DNA of 64,000 nt from Lytechinus pictus (GCF_037042905.1 NC_087249.1:35789401-35853400), one strand, 5' to 3'. Positions 11,608 to 23,778 are shown, counted from the stretch's first letter. Numbers and translations: made by a program. Notes: generated by a model from the letters alone, not told the origin.

Positions 11608-12336
11608 GGGGCCCGTTTCATAAAACTTTTGACTTGCAACTGTAACATCTCCCATATCTATGACAAATCTTGTTATTGCAATGGCAAGTTGTCATAGTTG
11701 CAAATATCCGTTTCATAAAAGCAATAACAAATTGTTATCGTAAATAAAAATAAATAAATGAAAAATAGTTCGTGAACGAGCCTGATTTGCAGCTAACAGC
11801 CGGTTTTTTTTTCACACACGTCGTCTGCGATAAAATTTTGATGGTGAAAGAATTGAAGTAAAATTTGAATCGGAGATGTAAGTACTTTCTAATTATTGTA
11901 TTTATTCAATTATTACATCATTTGATAAAGTAATGAATAAATCACTTCCGAAAGAATGACATTGATAATACATATCATATTTCCATCGTTTTCTACGAGG
12001 TAAACATGCATTTTGCCCGGGGATATCGTGGAGGCATCATCGAGATGCCGAGTGGTAGCTATCCTGGAGCTTGGGCGTAGTACACGGCAGTAGTGTTGAT
12101 GTGTGTGGGGTGGAGCTCGAATGAGCGGCGTTGCGACTTGAGTTGCATCTGTCTTTCTTTCTGACTTTAGTCTTTAATTACCTAATTCAGTGCGATATGT
12201 GAACAGCTGTGTGAGAGTGAGCCATTATTTTTTGTGGCTTGGTTTGTTGTGGGCGACAAAAATACAGTCAAGTCTCGAGGAGCATTGATGGGTGTTGATT
12301 GGTGTTCACGCTCATGTTTGGCCTCGGCTTTGGCAT

Positions 12337-12337
<1 letters not shown>

Positions 12338-12371
<34 letters not shown>

Positions 12372-12380
12372 GGGGGGGGG
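12338..12380 (+). repeat. poly-T / poly-G tract
   Basis: About 33 T followed by about 10 G. The ORFs spanning it are artefacts of the homopolymer. Confidence 0.9.
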
Positions 12381-12808
12381 GTGACTGTCACAAATATTGT
12401 ACTCTGTAACTGTGAGGGATTGTTTTTCTTATAGTTTTCAGGGGGGGGTGGGTGGCTTGCGAGTATAAACAGTTTGGTGGCCAGACAGTAATAAAAAAAA
12501 AGGCAAAATTTTTTTTTTTTTAAAGCTGTGAGTCAGTTAGCAAAAATGTGGGCCTTTTTTAGAGGATCTAAGTACTTCTAGAACTAGACTCTATAGAGTC
12601 TCTATACAAAATCTGATTTTGTGATAGATCTCGAGCAACCCAGGCAACTGCTGCCCGCTGTACGGGCTGCAGCCCAGGTGTAATACACGGACAGCTCCTG
12701 GGCTAGTTGGCAGACAAATGGGGTAGAAAATCACTAGAATTGTGGTCACCATATCACCCCAAATTAAAGGGGGAAAATTATGCACTTGCCTCTATTACAT
12801 AGATGAAG

Positions 12809-12995
12809 ATCTATCGAGACACAATACTATCGTCGATGCATAAAGTGTAAGCTCAAATAAGGCGAAAGTTATGTGGCTTTCGTTCTCCTGCTTTCAAAAT
12901 TGAAAACAAAATGGCAGATCGATACCTGGGCTACTTTTGCTTTTTTGAGCTTACAGTTTATTCATCGACGTTAGGAATGTGTCTCTCAATAGACC
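12809..12995. mobile_element. short foldback MITE
   Basis: The left segment (CTATCGAGACAC... TGTAAGCTCAAA) pairs with the right segment (GAGCTTACAG... GTGTCTCTCAATAG) as an imperfect inverted repeat of about 45 bp per arm. No ORF. Confidence 0.5.
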
Positions 12996-13070
12996 ATTTT
13001 TTTTTAATTTAGACAATACAACACTTCTATGTGTGAATCATATCTAAATGCATAACTATTAGTGTTGTAT

Positions 13071-13449
13071 CCTAGGCTGGGTCAGCCGAGACAGAGACCG
13101 CTAAAAAAATTTGCATGTTTTTTGTTGAATTCAATTGACCATTGACCCCCCCTCAAGAAAAAAAAATAAATGAATGTAAAAAATTGAAAATAAATAAATA
13201 GAATAAATTTAAAAAACAGGCAAAATATATATATATTACCGGTATATATAATCTATAGAGAGGGGGGGGGGTGGGGTGGAATCTAGATCTAATAATAGTG
13301 TGTGCATTAGAAATTCACATTGCGTTGATGATGGACACAATTTATGTGCTGGAAATGACTGCATTTGTCAGGCCTCAGAGCCGAGACATCAGGCTTCGAG
13401 GCCGAGGACGCAAATTCTGGTCCCGAGGCCGTCCTCGGTACACAACACT
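13071..13449. mobile_element. probable MITE with AGTGTTGT ends
   Basis: AGTGTTGTATCCTAGG at left and CGGTACACAACACT at right are imperfect inverted copies. The right subterminal zone repeats GAGGCCGAGGAC-like motifs. Support is limited to the ends. Confidence 0.4.
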
Positions 13450-13836
13450 GATAGCTATAGAATCAGCATGCTCTCTATACCCTACAAGATTGATAACAAA
13501 GACATATGTGTTTCAACAAGAAATAACTGGTCAACGTATATCTGAATGGGGTATTGTACAGTACTATTGATCAACCAATGATACGAGTTGTATTCTGAGA
13601 TTTAAATCCATGTTCCTCTTTGACCAATGTTGTCAAATAAAAACCTTGCTTTGAGCATAACATCCTCAAGGTGGTCTGAAATTCTATTAGAAGAAGGTAC
13701 ATGTACTCTTCTGTGGAAGTTCATTTTATGCTTTGACTTCTATATCTACAAGTTTTATTATCAATATACTAGTGTTCTGAAGTTGATGTGTTAATGATAA
13801 AATGTTTTAATGTTTATTCTACTTAAAACATAGTAG

Positions 13837-14183
13837 ATGGCAGCAGGAGCAAATGTTGGTCGTGATGAGGCGTATACCACCATCAACAATGCTGCAATTG
13901 CAGTCACCACCACCATCAGTGCTACTAATGCCACCACCACCAAGTCTGCTTCTGCCACTGCCATCACCATTGCCACCGCCACTACCAAGACCACTCCTGA
14001 CACAAAGCCCCCAAGTCCTCAACTGACCAGATATTGCAGCTGGAGAAGGATAGACCAGGAACTTCAAAGCCAGGGCTTGCCGGTCTCCTACAATAAGAAA
14101 AATGCCAAGGGCCCATCTAATGAACTTGTTGCAGAATATTTGGCCACAGTTGTAGAAAAGCAGAGACTAACATGCAGCCACAG
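13837..14183 (+). pseudogene. candidate 5' exon, Thr/Ala-rich
   Basis: An open frame from the ATG at 13837 encodes a Thr/Ala-rich stretch from ACC and GCC codon runs, then a less biased tail (LVAEYLATVVEKQR). The last exon bases CACAG abut GTAAAA, an acceptable splice donor. Joined to the next candidate exon the frame hits a stop at once, so this exon may be untranslated, mis-defined or broken. No family is recognised. Confidence 0.25.
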
Positions 14184-14278
14184 GTAAAAATCAATGTCAG
14201 ATATGATGGATAGTCTTTGAAATATGGGTTGCAGAATGAATATCAGTAAAACCCATCATGATGTGCAATCTGATTTAA

Positions 14279-14966
14279 CCCTAAAAAGGCGGTGGGGGGG
14301 GGCTCAAAAATTTTCGCGATAAATCCACAACGTGAAAGATGGTGCCGCGTCATTATATGCCTTTTTTTAAAAGATTCATGAGTTTTCAGACAAAATTTGT
14401 GACACATGGGTACCCGGTTCTGTAATTACGCAACGTTGTGTAAGTACATGTCAGAATTGCTTTAAAATGTGATTTCATGAACAAATCCAATGCAAATTCT
14501 GTTTCTAGCCAAAATTCATAATTGTATCATACCGGTAATTTTTATTTTTACTGATTAAAATCAATTACTTTCAAGTTGCTTATGATCAGAAAATTTTGTC
14601 AACAATATCAAAAAAAAGTTTAAAAAAACAACAAAGAAATACTTCAGAAAAAAAAAATACAGATGAATGGAATTTGATATCATTTAACGTTTATGTGTCT
14701 GAACGAAAAAGAAAACACTTCAAGGGCTTTGTTTATAGATTTCCAGCCAAATTCTAATTTCATGCATGAATAAGTAAAATTTATTAATTACAAATAAATT
14801 TAAATAATTTTAGAACGATCATATATACAATTTTTTCATCTGTGACAGGCATGTTGCATTTTTTGACAAACGCGCAATTAACGGTCAAGATCTTGAGGGC
14901 CCCCACCCCCCTTCCGCCCATCTTCCCTGCCTCCAAAATACCCTGGCAGTCTTACATGTATTAGGG
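14279..14966. mobile_element. piggyBac-like MITE with poly-G tract
   Basis: The left junction is TTAA then CCCTAAAAAGG; the right ends ...TTAGGG followed by TTAG, probably a mutated TTAA. CCCT/AGGG termini at TTAA are the piggyBac signature. A G-run follows the left end. A better-preserved copy is at 55344-56123. Confidence 0.6.
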
Positions 14967-15678
14967 TTAGATTAGGTTTACATTAAAATATAAAATTCTT
15001 ACAATGGATTTCAGTGGCGTAATGAGCCAAATATTTTGAGAGGGCTAAATATGGTGGATGGAACAAAAGTTCTCCAAAGATGCAAGAGAGCGAAGGGAGT
15101 GAGCAAAATTGTTGAACTTTTAAATACAGAAATCATTTTTTTTTTGAAAGATTTTGACGTAATCAGAAAATAATAGACTATTTCACCCTTTCCCATTCCC
15201 TTTTTTTTTTCTTGGTCATGAAACATTGGGGGGGGGGGGCATTGCCCCCTCATCTATACACCAGTGATGGATTTAATACTTTTTGCATGTACGATGACAA
15301 TGCTCGCTCTCTCTCCCTCACCCATCCTCACTACGTGTACATGTGTGTGCAAGATAAATTATGAGGAACAATTGCATAGCATATGAAGTGATGTTTCTCA
15401 ACCAGAGATTCCTTATATATTATTATCTATTGTTGCATGTTTGCATTTTTGTTCATCATATTAACCCATCTTGATCCCTTTACCCCCCCCCCCCATGATA
15501 AAAACTTAGTAGTCAAATGACGTTTCCTCTTATTTTCTTTTGATATACATGCAATGTATACATGTGAGAAAAAAAAGTGCCAAACATTTTTTTAAAATTT
15601 CAATTTAATTTATTCCTTCAGGTGAGGCTTTGTCCACATTTCCAGAAAGACACAAGATACATGTAGTATCAGAAAGCC

Positions 15679-16633
15679 ATGCCAAAATCAACAACTGAAG
15701 GGTTTGGAGAGCCATACAAAGAGCCTAGAAATGTGATTTCACCTGTAAGTTAAACACTCTTGATTATAATTCTGATTCACTTTGGCATAGGAAGTATTTC
15801 ACATGATAACAATTTGAATGATTTTTGTCTTCTTGATTTGCTCTTCGTCAAGAATCCAGTCCATATTTTAGAATTAAACTCTAAGTTCAAGGTGTTAAAT
15901 TGATATATGATATTTCTTTTACAGCTGCAAAAACAACAAACCAATATCAATTATTGGTAGATAATGTGACTTGCTTTCTCTTGCCAAAGTGGTATATGAA
16001 TATTCTGCATTTCTACCACTACCACCTAAGATGCAACATGTCAAATTACTGCAAAGACATAGATGCTAGTTATTCACTTCATCATATTTTTAATTATTAA
16101 TTTGTCAGTAAAGGAGTAATAGGACTCAGGTAGATTACCCAAAGAAGCTCACATAATTTTTTTTTACTGGTAGACCCTTTACATTCATTTTATGAATTGA
16201 GTTGATGCAAAATCAACTGAATGTAATGAGTACAAAATCCTGTTAATAAACCTTACTAGGTGAGGCTATTCTGGTAGATCATCCCGGGGGGCGCCTGAGG
16301 ATCTTGTCCATTTGGAGAAATCTTGCAAAGTATCGAAAGGTGCCTCCACCCCCCCCCCCCCCAAGTCTATTAAGGGTTAACAATGAAAATGAAATTAGGA
16401 ATAACTTTGGTATCTTGCTTATATGCATTATAAATTAATTTCTATTTCAGGTACTTCAATCACATGAACAGCAGCAGGAGCAAAAACAGCAGCAACCACA
16501 CAGGAGATGTAACGACAGCATTGACCAACAGCAACAACAACAGCAGCATAAACAATTTCTGCAGGAGGTGCAAAAACCACACCGGCAACCTCAACAACAT
16601 CAAGATGTCCAACAACCACTCCGGGAACATTAA
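15679..16633 (+). CDS. two-exon Q-rich hypothetical protein inside the TIR element
   Basis: Exon 15622-15744 is bounded by TTCCTTCAG and GTAAGT, and the next begins at 16451 after TCTATTTCAG. From the ATG at 15679 the joined frame reads 22 codons, then 60 codons of VLQSHEQQQEQ and a poly-Gln run (CAACAG-type codons), stopping at 16631-16633. In-frame Q-rich codons continue past the stop to about 16715, and AATAAA-type sequence lies at 16867. Splice sites in phase and a Q-rich end suggest a real or recently decayed gene; function unknown. The stop may be a mutation of a longer protein. Confidence 0.35.
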
Positions 16634-19004
16634 CAGCAACCACAACTTCAGCAAGAGTTTCAACAAACACATCAGCAAAAACTAACAGCAGCAGCAACAA
16701 CAGCACTTATGAAATGAATTTAATTGAAACTCAGAAGCCAATGAGGAAACATCTTTTACAAAATGAGACATCATTTGTTCATTCTTTTACAGGATAAAGG
16801 AAAGCTTTTTTGAAAGTGTAAATTTGCAGGAACACAATGTATGTTCCCTCTGTATCTATTTATTGAAATAAATTTGACTTTAAAAAGAATGAATGATGAT
16901 TCAATAAATATCTACTTTTTATTTGTCAATGAGTAAAAATACATGTATTTTCTATTTAGAATGACAAAAAGCAATTTATCAAATCAAAATCATCAAAAAA
17001 TTGACCAATATGGCTCTTAGGCCCTCAAAATTGTTGGTATTTTGATGAAAAAGCTGTTTCTGCGGCAATATTTGATGCAGCTCAAATAGCTGCGTCAAAT
17101 TTGCCGCAGAAATTGTCATTTGCCACAGCTCCTTGAGCTGCGTCAAATATTGCCGCTGAAATTGTCATTTGCCGCAGAAAGTATCTGCGGCAAAGTTTTA
17201 TGAAACGGAAACTTGACGCTGTTTTAAGATTTGCCGCAGAAACACAGATTTGCCGCAGAAAATGGGAGTTGCCGCTGCGGCAAATTTTTTATGAAACGGG
17301 CCCCTGGAGGGAGTTAAGGAACTCCATTGGACCAAGTGCGAACGACTGGTTTTAGATTACATGGCGTGGAAGTCACGCGTAATCTACGCCAATCCCGTCA
17401 AATGTCCGGGAGCGATGCATAAGTATGCAAAGCTACGTACCGTATATGGTTACAGATAAACGGATACAAGGAGGGATCTCGACTGATAAACAGACGAAAG
17501 ATGCCCTAATTACCGACCCATGATGGAGTTAGTCAAGCGTCTAGAACGACCGACAGGCGCCATGACGGACTAAACCATACAAGCTCGACGTTTGAGAAGA
17601 AAACTCTCGAGTCTTGTAAGATTTGGATTGGAGGTATTAATCATCCGGAACCGGTGGGATGATAATCGCCGATGATCAATAAACGATCCGACTTTGTTGA
17701 AAAATTCGACAAAAATCGTGATCGGAAGGACTGAAACTTGTACGGTTCAGTAAATGATCGTTAAATCAATCCGAGAAGGCAAAGACGGGGCTAATAAAAG
17801 CCAAAGTCGAGTCACCGGCTTAAGAATAAAAATAAGCCAAGCCGTATCAACGCTAACGTAAGGAATGCGAGATATCTCAGATGCCCCAGCGTGGGGGAAA
17901 GCGCCCAGAAGTCGATCTCTGTCTCATATGCGTGAAGACGGACCATCTGCGGATTCTGATAGGGAGCAGTGGCAGGCCGTTTCCAGCGGCCCCATAAGGA
18001 CATGGAACGACAGAGAGTAAAGGTTGAAGTAAACCACTCGTAAGGCAGTCAATGTGTCGAGAAAAACGACCGAGTGCCATCCTGCCAATAAAAGAAAACT
18101 GCCACGGACCTACTGTCTATGCGGAATAGAACAGTCTGGTCAAACAGCTCAACTGGATGTGTCCGAGAATAAACACGGCTCGCATCACGACATAAACATG
18201 TGATAGAGCGAGCAGTCGAGAGAGGACCCCGGATCCCATCTCTCCCGTAATAAGATAGCACCCGCCCGATGGTGTAGCACCCGCGGCGGGAGAGGTGGGA
18301 GGTGGCTTGACCCAAGCCACCATCGGCGTGAGGCCCAATAAGGCTAGGCTGCAATGGATGTCCGCTGGACGGGGAAATCCCTAGCCGCAGCGAGTGTACG
18401 CAAGAGGTGAGCTGGCGAAAAAATGCCTGTCATGACCTCACGTGTAAGCGACAATCAAGAGATGTCGGTCAAGAAGACGATCTGAACCAACAGTCATCAC
18501 CAGACATGATACCTCAACAGTTACGTTCCCGACGGAATCAAATGAGGTAACAACGGCCCTGTCCTATCAAGGTTAGGGACGGCAACTGGCTAAGACTGTC
18601 TAAGTCCTCGCCTGAAGAAACAAGCGAAGGAGTATGACGACGTGAGGAAAATAATCACCAATATTTCCCTTAGTCTGCGATGAGAACCAGTTGTTTACAA
18701 AAATCAACAGCCACAAGGCCTGGTTTCTCTGGTGATTGCAAGGGTGAGCACCCCCGGCGCCGGTTGTGGAAGCATGGAACAGTCCAATATCGGTAAGATT
18801 AAGAGTTCCGAAAGTCGCGGGGGCGGCAAAACTGACGCCCTAAGCAACGAGGGATGAGAATCTAAGCTTCTAAAAAGAAAGCTCCAGTGAAGTAAATCAC
18901 TTTCATTGAGGGACTCATCCACAGTCGGCCCGAGAGATAGCGGGTCGCGGCGATCGTGGGTAGACAGACATAAAAATATACATACACATACATATATAAA
19001 TATA

Positions 19005-19651
19005 CAGTTGAGGCCAAAAGTTTATATTCACCCATGGAATTCAGTGAAATTTGTTCGCTTGCCAAACATCGTAAAATTTACTATATCTTCAGAAATATAA
19101 ATACTACCATGAGGAATTTGGTATCAAAATGAAAGAGCATATTAAGCTCTTTCACATGATTGGGATGCCGTTGCAATTTAAGTATATTTCAGGTGAAATT
19201 TTCTTTGAAGGAACAAATTAATATTCATGCCAAATGCATTCTATTGTTTGTTATTATATTTTCAAACATCGTTTCATAGAAATATATAAATTCAAATCTA
19301 TGATTAATATTACATTTTCTATCATGATACGTCACCACTGAACAAAAAATTGTAATCTGAAATGTTTGTGTTGAGAAGTAACTAGCACAAATATAAAAAA
19401 AAATTGTCAAGTTTTTATTTTTAATTTGTCTAAAATATGAAGATTCTTGGGGAAAAAATGACACCTAAATATTTTTCAACTCCTGATGACAAAGCAATGT
19501 GATGAAGGGGCATGACATACTCATTTGTTTGATATCAAATTTGTCATGATAGCACAAATATTTCATAAGATACAGTAAATTCTATGATGTTTGGCAAGTG
19601 TCAACTTTTGTGTGAATTTCCTGGGTGAATGTAAATTTCTGGCCTCAACTG
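19005..19651. mobile_element. 647-bp Tc1/mariner-like MITE
   Basis: Ends CAGTTGAGGCCAAAAGTTTA and ...AAATTTCTGGCCTCAACTG are inverted, the form typical of Tc1-like elements. TA precedes the left end; the right flank is CATAT, so the second TA is altered. A sub-terminal ACATCGTAAAATTTACT-type motif is mirrored near the right end. There is no transposase. Confidence 0.75.
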
Positions 19652-19672
19652 CATATCTATATATATATATAT

Positions 19673-19872
19673 TAATGAGGTAATGCATTGTACTTAGTTC
19701 CAACTGAGTTTATTTTGAAGTCCAAATTTTCGACGTTAAACACACTTCTTCTCCAGGGATACAATAAAGCTCACAGTATCCCTGAAGAAGACGTGTGTTT
19801 AACGTCGAAAATTTGGACTTCAAAATAAACTCAGTTGGAACTAAGTACAATGCATTACCACTTTGCCTCATT
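19673..19872. repeat. foldback with ~90-bp arms and 13-bp loop
   Basis: 19673-19762 is the near-perfect complement of 19776-19872, with the loop at 19763-19775. The outer parts read AATGAGG... GCATTGTACTTAG and its complement. A partial third copy of the outer end is at 19949-19980. Arms carry the hammerhead-like core described separately. It probably arose from two head-to-head copies of a Penelope-type end. Confidence 0.8.
19782..19810 (+). ncRNA. hammerhead ribozyme-like core
   Basis: CTGAAGA, then a hairpin with stem GACGT/ACGTC, then GAAA reproduces the conserved hammerhead core C-U-G-A-N-G-A, stem II, G-A-A-A. GTATCC just before can pair with GGATAC upstream as stem I. The opposite arm has CTGGAGA, a core mutation. 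A matching cleavage-site strand (stem III) is not clear. Hammerhead motifs of this look occur in the terminal repeats of Penelope-like elements. Confidence 0.45.
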
Positions 19873-19908
19873 GATATCATCTATGTCCAACACGCGGAAT
19901 GTAATATC

Positions 19909-19909
<1 letters not shown>

Positions 19910-19949
<40 letters not shown>
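19910..19949. repeat. (TA)n microsatellite
   Basis: An uninterrupted TA run of about 38 bp. A shorter one is at 19657-19672, and a TATATACA-type tract follows to about 20040. Confidence 0.9.
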
Positions 19950-19953
<4 letters not shown>

Positions 19954-19993
19954 GAGGCAAAGTGGTAATGCATTGTATTTATATATACATATA

Positions 19994-20024
<31 letters not shown>

Positions 20025-21125
20025 ACATACACATACATGCATATAACCATACATCTAGCCACGATCACATCATCCTCGGTCGCACAGTGACCATGGCCGC
20101 AATCATAGCATGGATGGAGGATGAAGGTGGCCTGCGAGGCGACTCAAGTGTGCTGAGTGAAGAAGCTTCTAAAATAAGAAGACAACTCGTCAAACAGGCA
20201 CGGTGAATGTGCCGACCGTAACCCACTCCCACACGAGGAAGCGGTGGAGATGCCCGCATGCTTGACCCACATAGAGGGCAGTCTATCAGATAGACTGTTT
20301 GAGTTGACCGATGGCCTGGCGGCGAACAGTTTGGTGTGAACTCGCCGACCTGGCAGGGTGGGTGCGCCCAGGAAGCAGACATAGCAATGCCGACAAGAAA
20401 AGCCTGGGTCTTGAAACAAGCCTGAACGCACGTACACAGACGACAATCTAATGAGATATGCCGCTGTTACTTTCCTCCGAGGTGATGCTTACCCGACCGG
20501 GAAAGACTCGGGGAACAGGCTGTGAATGTCAACGGGAGGGGTATCTAGCATTTAAATAGCCGATTCCCTCTGGGTGTACAGTGTGGATGCAGACAAGCAG
20601 GTTAATCATAACCATAACGCACCAGGCAGTGAAGGCATAGCGATTACTAAGTATAGGAGAACTATTAATCGCCGTGACATTCAGCTGCGATATTCGTGCT
20701 CATAATCTCGGCAGAGCTACGAGAGAGTGAGCCATACCGCTGAACGGTAATGATGCTAATATCGGAGTCGCTCTCCACAGCGGCGGTCGCTGGAGAACGG
20801 GTGTCTATACTAGCCCTGACCCTAACCTTACATGGAAGAGTAGAAATTAAAAGTAAAGAGAGATACTCTACTAACTTTCATTTTCATATCGAAAGTGAGG
20901 TTTAAGCCAAAAGCTGACAGTCCCGTCGCCAAGGCGGACGGTCCGCTGGCGTGATACGTTGCCTATTCGAAAACAGCCCAAAATTCTTGTGAGAGAAGGA
21001 AGTCATGCGGTATGTAAGAAATTCTTACCTCCAATCTACGGGCCCACCCGGGGGGTAGAATAGAGAGAGTTACCGCTGATAGGGCCGTCGCCGTAAACGA
21101 TGCCCGGTCAAACTATGAAGCTCGA

Positions 21126-22080
21126 CGTAGAGGGCGAATTCCGAAAATCGGGAGTACCTGCATATTAATGGAGGATACCCATGCAGGTGAACAGGCCGTA
21201 AATTCAGAAAACTCGCTGACAGCTTCCCAAAGTGCGGGCTGGCAGGATAAATCTCAATGCCCGACACCAGCAATTAGACCAATAGAAAGCAGTAAAAGCG
21301 GCTGTAGCGTCCGACCAGCAAAATTCGGGGCTTGCGGACTTGCTGGGAATGAGACCCATACGTCGGCAGCACCTGTACATATCAAGAGATCACCCATGCA
21401 GGTGAAAGGGACGGCAATTTCAAGGAAAAGGCCGGCGGCTGGTGTGAGACTGCTGATAAGCCCAGCCGTGGCGTAGCGGCCGTTTAAAATGACGGAGAAC
21501 ACGGGGATAAGAACCCTTCCTGCTCGGGGACGTATTGATGCAACCTGTAAGGAAGCAACGCCCAGCTATAGGTTACCGAGAGCTTGCCGACATGTTGGAG
21601 CTTGAGAGCCGTATGTCGGAAAAACCTGCATAGAAATGGGGGTCACCGTTTAGGTGAACAGGCCAGCAATTCAATAAAGGCCCGGCGTGAGATGGCAGGG
21701 GTCTGCTTGAACCGAACAGTGCTTAGCATGGCGGCTGAAGCTGATAGCTTGGGGGAAATGACCCGCACTGTTCATGAGCGTGTGACGCAATATGAGAGTT
21801 GCGACGCCTGACCGACAATTATCGGGGGTCTGGTGACATAATGGGGGCAATGCCCGTATGTCGGTAACACCTGCGTATAAGCGGGATTTCCCTTGCAGGT
21901 GCGTGAGCCAATGAATCATGACATTGCCAGCGACTCTCCGAGGTGTGAGATGGCGAGTGTCTGCTTGACCTGCCCGGTGCTTGACACTGTGGTTTTAGCT
22001 GACAGGGAGCATGAGAACAGAAATCTATGATGCTCGAGGGCGTTCTGGTGTAACATGTAAGTTACGACGCCTGGCCATCA
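21126..22080. repeat. four diverged tandem units of ~215-255 bp
   Basis: Anchor motifs recur: GTATGTCGG-type sequence then ACCTGCAT... and, 15-25 bp on, a TGCAGGT-like complement, at about 21145, 21360, 21611 and 21857. Later in the units recur GAGATGGC, GTCTGCTTGA and GTTACGACGCC. Each unit therefore holds a small hairpin. Unit identity is modest, so the array is old. Confidence 0.6.
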
Positions 22081-22448
22081 ACACAAGAATCAGAAAGAAA
22101 GGTCTGCCCGCGAAACGGGGTTAGCGACCTAGATTTTCTTCTTCTTCCTCTTCTATGCTGGCCCCGCCGGGGGGGGGGGGCAGAAGAGGGCACAAGAAAC
22201 AGGGGGGACGTGATATCTCTCATGAGAAAAGTCACCCAATTCTGATCAAGCCGTTCAGGCACATGGACGCAATTCCACGGTTCCATCTTCTTGGGCACGT
22301 GGACGCGATTCCACGATTCCACCCTGATCAGATAATCGTGAGTTTGACGGGGTCGAGCTCACGTGTTTCCCTTTATAGAGCCCTACGCAAAGGGTCTCAC
22401 TCTCTTGTCCTCATACTCACCGCCGCTGATCGCGGGAACAAAACTACC

Positions 22449-22517
22449 ATGTCTGGTTCTTTCCCAGCGGCCGGCTTGGAGTCATCAAGAGATAAGTCGA
22501 AAGAGCTTATCTACCTG
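22449..22517 (+). CDS. isolated exon-like ORF start with consensus donor
   Basis: ATG at 22449 opens 23 codons (MSGSFPAAGLESS...) and ends ...CTACCTG directly before GTAAGT. TTTATAGA lies about 80 bp upstream. It could be a first coding exon, but no partner exon is seen, and it lies in a decayed retroelement on the strand opposite to its recombinase. Confidence 0.2.
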
Positions 22518-23778
22518 GTAAGTTCTTAACCTGAAAGAACAAAAGGAGGGGCGAAAACAGAGAGGGGGCGGAGAGGTGGGTGGGCAAGAAAGGTGACAAA
22601 ACAAGGTCCCTTTCAGAAATTAGATTAAATAGACTACGTTATCAGATAATTTTCGTCACTTGATAAAGATAAAGCGGCACTCGAAAGCCCGTGAACTTGT
22701 AAGCTAGTGAACACTTTTTGCGAGAGTGATCACGAATTTCCTTGTTGACCATAGTAGATTGCGAGACAAATGAATACCCTCTAGCGAATATTAATAACTC
22801 AAGTAATTAACAAACAGGACCAACTTCTTATACATGAGTCCAAAGACAAAATTAAGAAGCTCAAGTGAGAAAAAAAAACATTTTTTTTATTTTTTTTTAT
22901 TAATTACACGAGGACGTCAATTAAAAACAGAAAACGTCCAAGTCCAAGACGAAGAGCAGGATCAGCTAAGAAAAAAAAGACAAGGCTTTTTTTTTTTTTT
23001 ACAAGAAGTCGAAAAAGAATCAAGTAATAGGAGCTGATCTGAAAGGAAGAAGTAAAAAACTTAATTTCCTTAAACTGGAAAGCCGAAAACTAATTAGCGA
23101 GAACAAAAAACGCTAATTAAAAGAACAGGAAGGCTTCCCCAAAAAAATTTAAGAGAAAAAAGTTTTTAGGACAATAAAGTCTAAACAAATTATTTTTTTC
23201 AATACAAAATATAATTCATTAAATTTAATTAATAATTAATCAATTACTTAATTAAAAGAACAAAAGATTGATTGAAAAACAAAGGCAACAATCAACCAAC
23301 TCAAAACAAGAACAACAAAGTTGAAAACAAGTTTGAGAACATACAAAAGACGACGCTCCTACCCGTCCAACGTAGCCTAAGCTGTGGAGAGGGGAATAAA
23401 ATCTATTTCATTTTCAATTCAAGACGAGGCAAAAGGAGCAAGTCAAGAATTATAAAGAATAAAGGAAGCATCGGACCAATGCCGGCGGCACGCAGGAGAG
23501 CGCAGAGATGCGGGGAGGGAAAGCGGAGGCAACCTTTCTGTGAGAAAACGAATTTGACGGTTCGGAACTCACAATGTTTATTGGAAGAAAACATGAAAAA
23601 ATAACATGAAAGCTCCGCGCAGAGAGTTATAAAAGGAAAACAATCTAAGGCCGAAAGGCAAAAGATTGAATATAAGGAAGAAATGCAAAGATAAATATGC
23701 CAAAAGGACACTTTATAAATGCAAAATGGGTGTGTACTTTATAGCTAACGTCTGATCAGGGCTGCAGGCGAAAGTAAA

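Larger units (their letters stand above)
11608..17304. mobile_element. 5.7-kb TIR element with GGGGCCCGTTTCATAAA ends carrying gene-like exons
   Basis: The left end GGGGCCCGTTTCATAAA and right end TTTATGAAACGGGCCCC are inverted copies. A second CCGTTTCATAAAA occurs about 90 bp in on the left, and a mirrored copy lies about 80 bp in on the right. The right subterminal zone repeats TTTGCCGCAGAAA several times. No transposase is seen. Between the ends lie three exon-like segments with consensus splice sites and a poly(A) signal, plus smaller MITEs, so the element may have captured a gene. Confidence 0.65.
17305..23778. other. unidentified CpG-rich interior of DIRS A
   Basis: This should hold gag, RT and RNase H of DIRS A, but neither strand shows their motifs (no YLDD, no RNase H pattern) and no ORF exceeds about 125 codons. 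It is visibly richer in CpG than its surroundings up to about 22.5 kb, then becomes purine-rich and AT-rich. It contains a Tc1-like MITE, a foldback with a hammerhead-like core, dinucleotide repeats and a diverged tandem array. A short plus-strand frame at 20092-20208 has a helical, charged sequence but no known match. Confidence 0.45.

Noticed and set aside
12182..12434. ORFs across the poly-T tract
   Set aside because: The poly-Lys/poly-Phe residues come only from the homopolymer.
13791..14067. Minus-strand ORFs rich in Val/Ala/Gly
   Set aside because: Antisense of ACC/GCC repeats in the plus-strand exon-like segment.
16428..16706. Minus-strand Leu/Val-rich ORF that looks like a membrane protein
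   Set aside because: It is the antisense of CAG/CAA codon runs in the Q-rich exon; the hydrophobicity is a by-product.
18049..18354. Minus-strand ORF of about 100 codons inside DIRS A
   Set aside because: CpG-rich sequence lacks stops by composition; no domain is seen and an overlapping frame is equally open.
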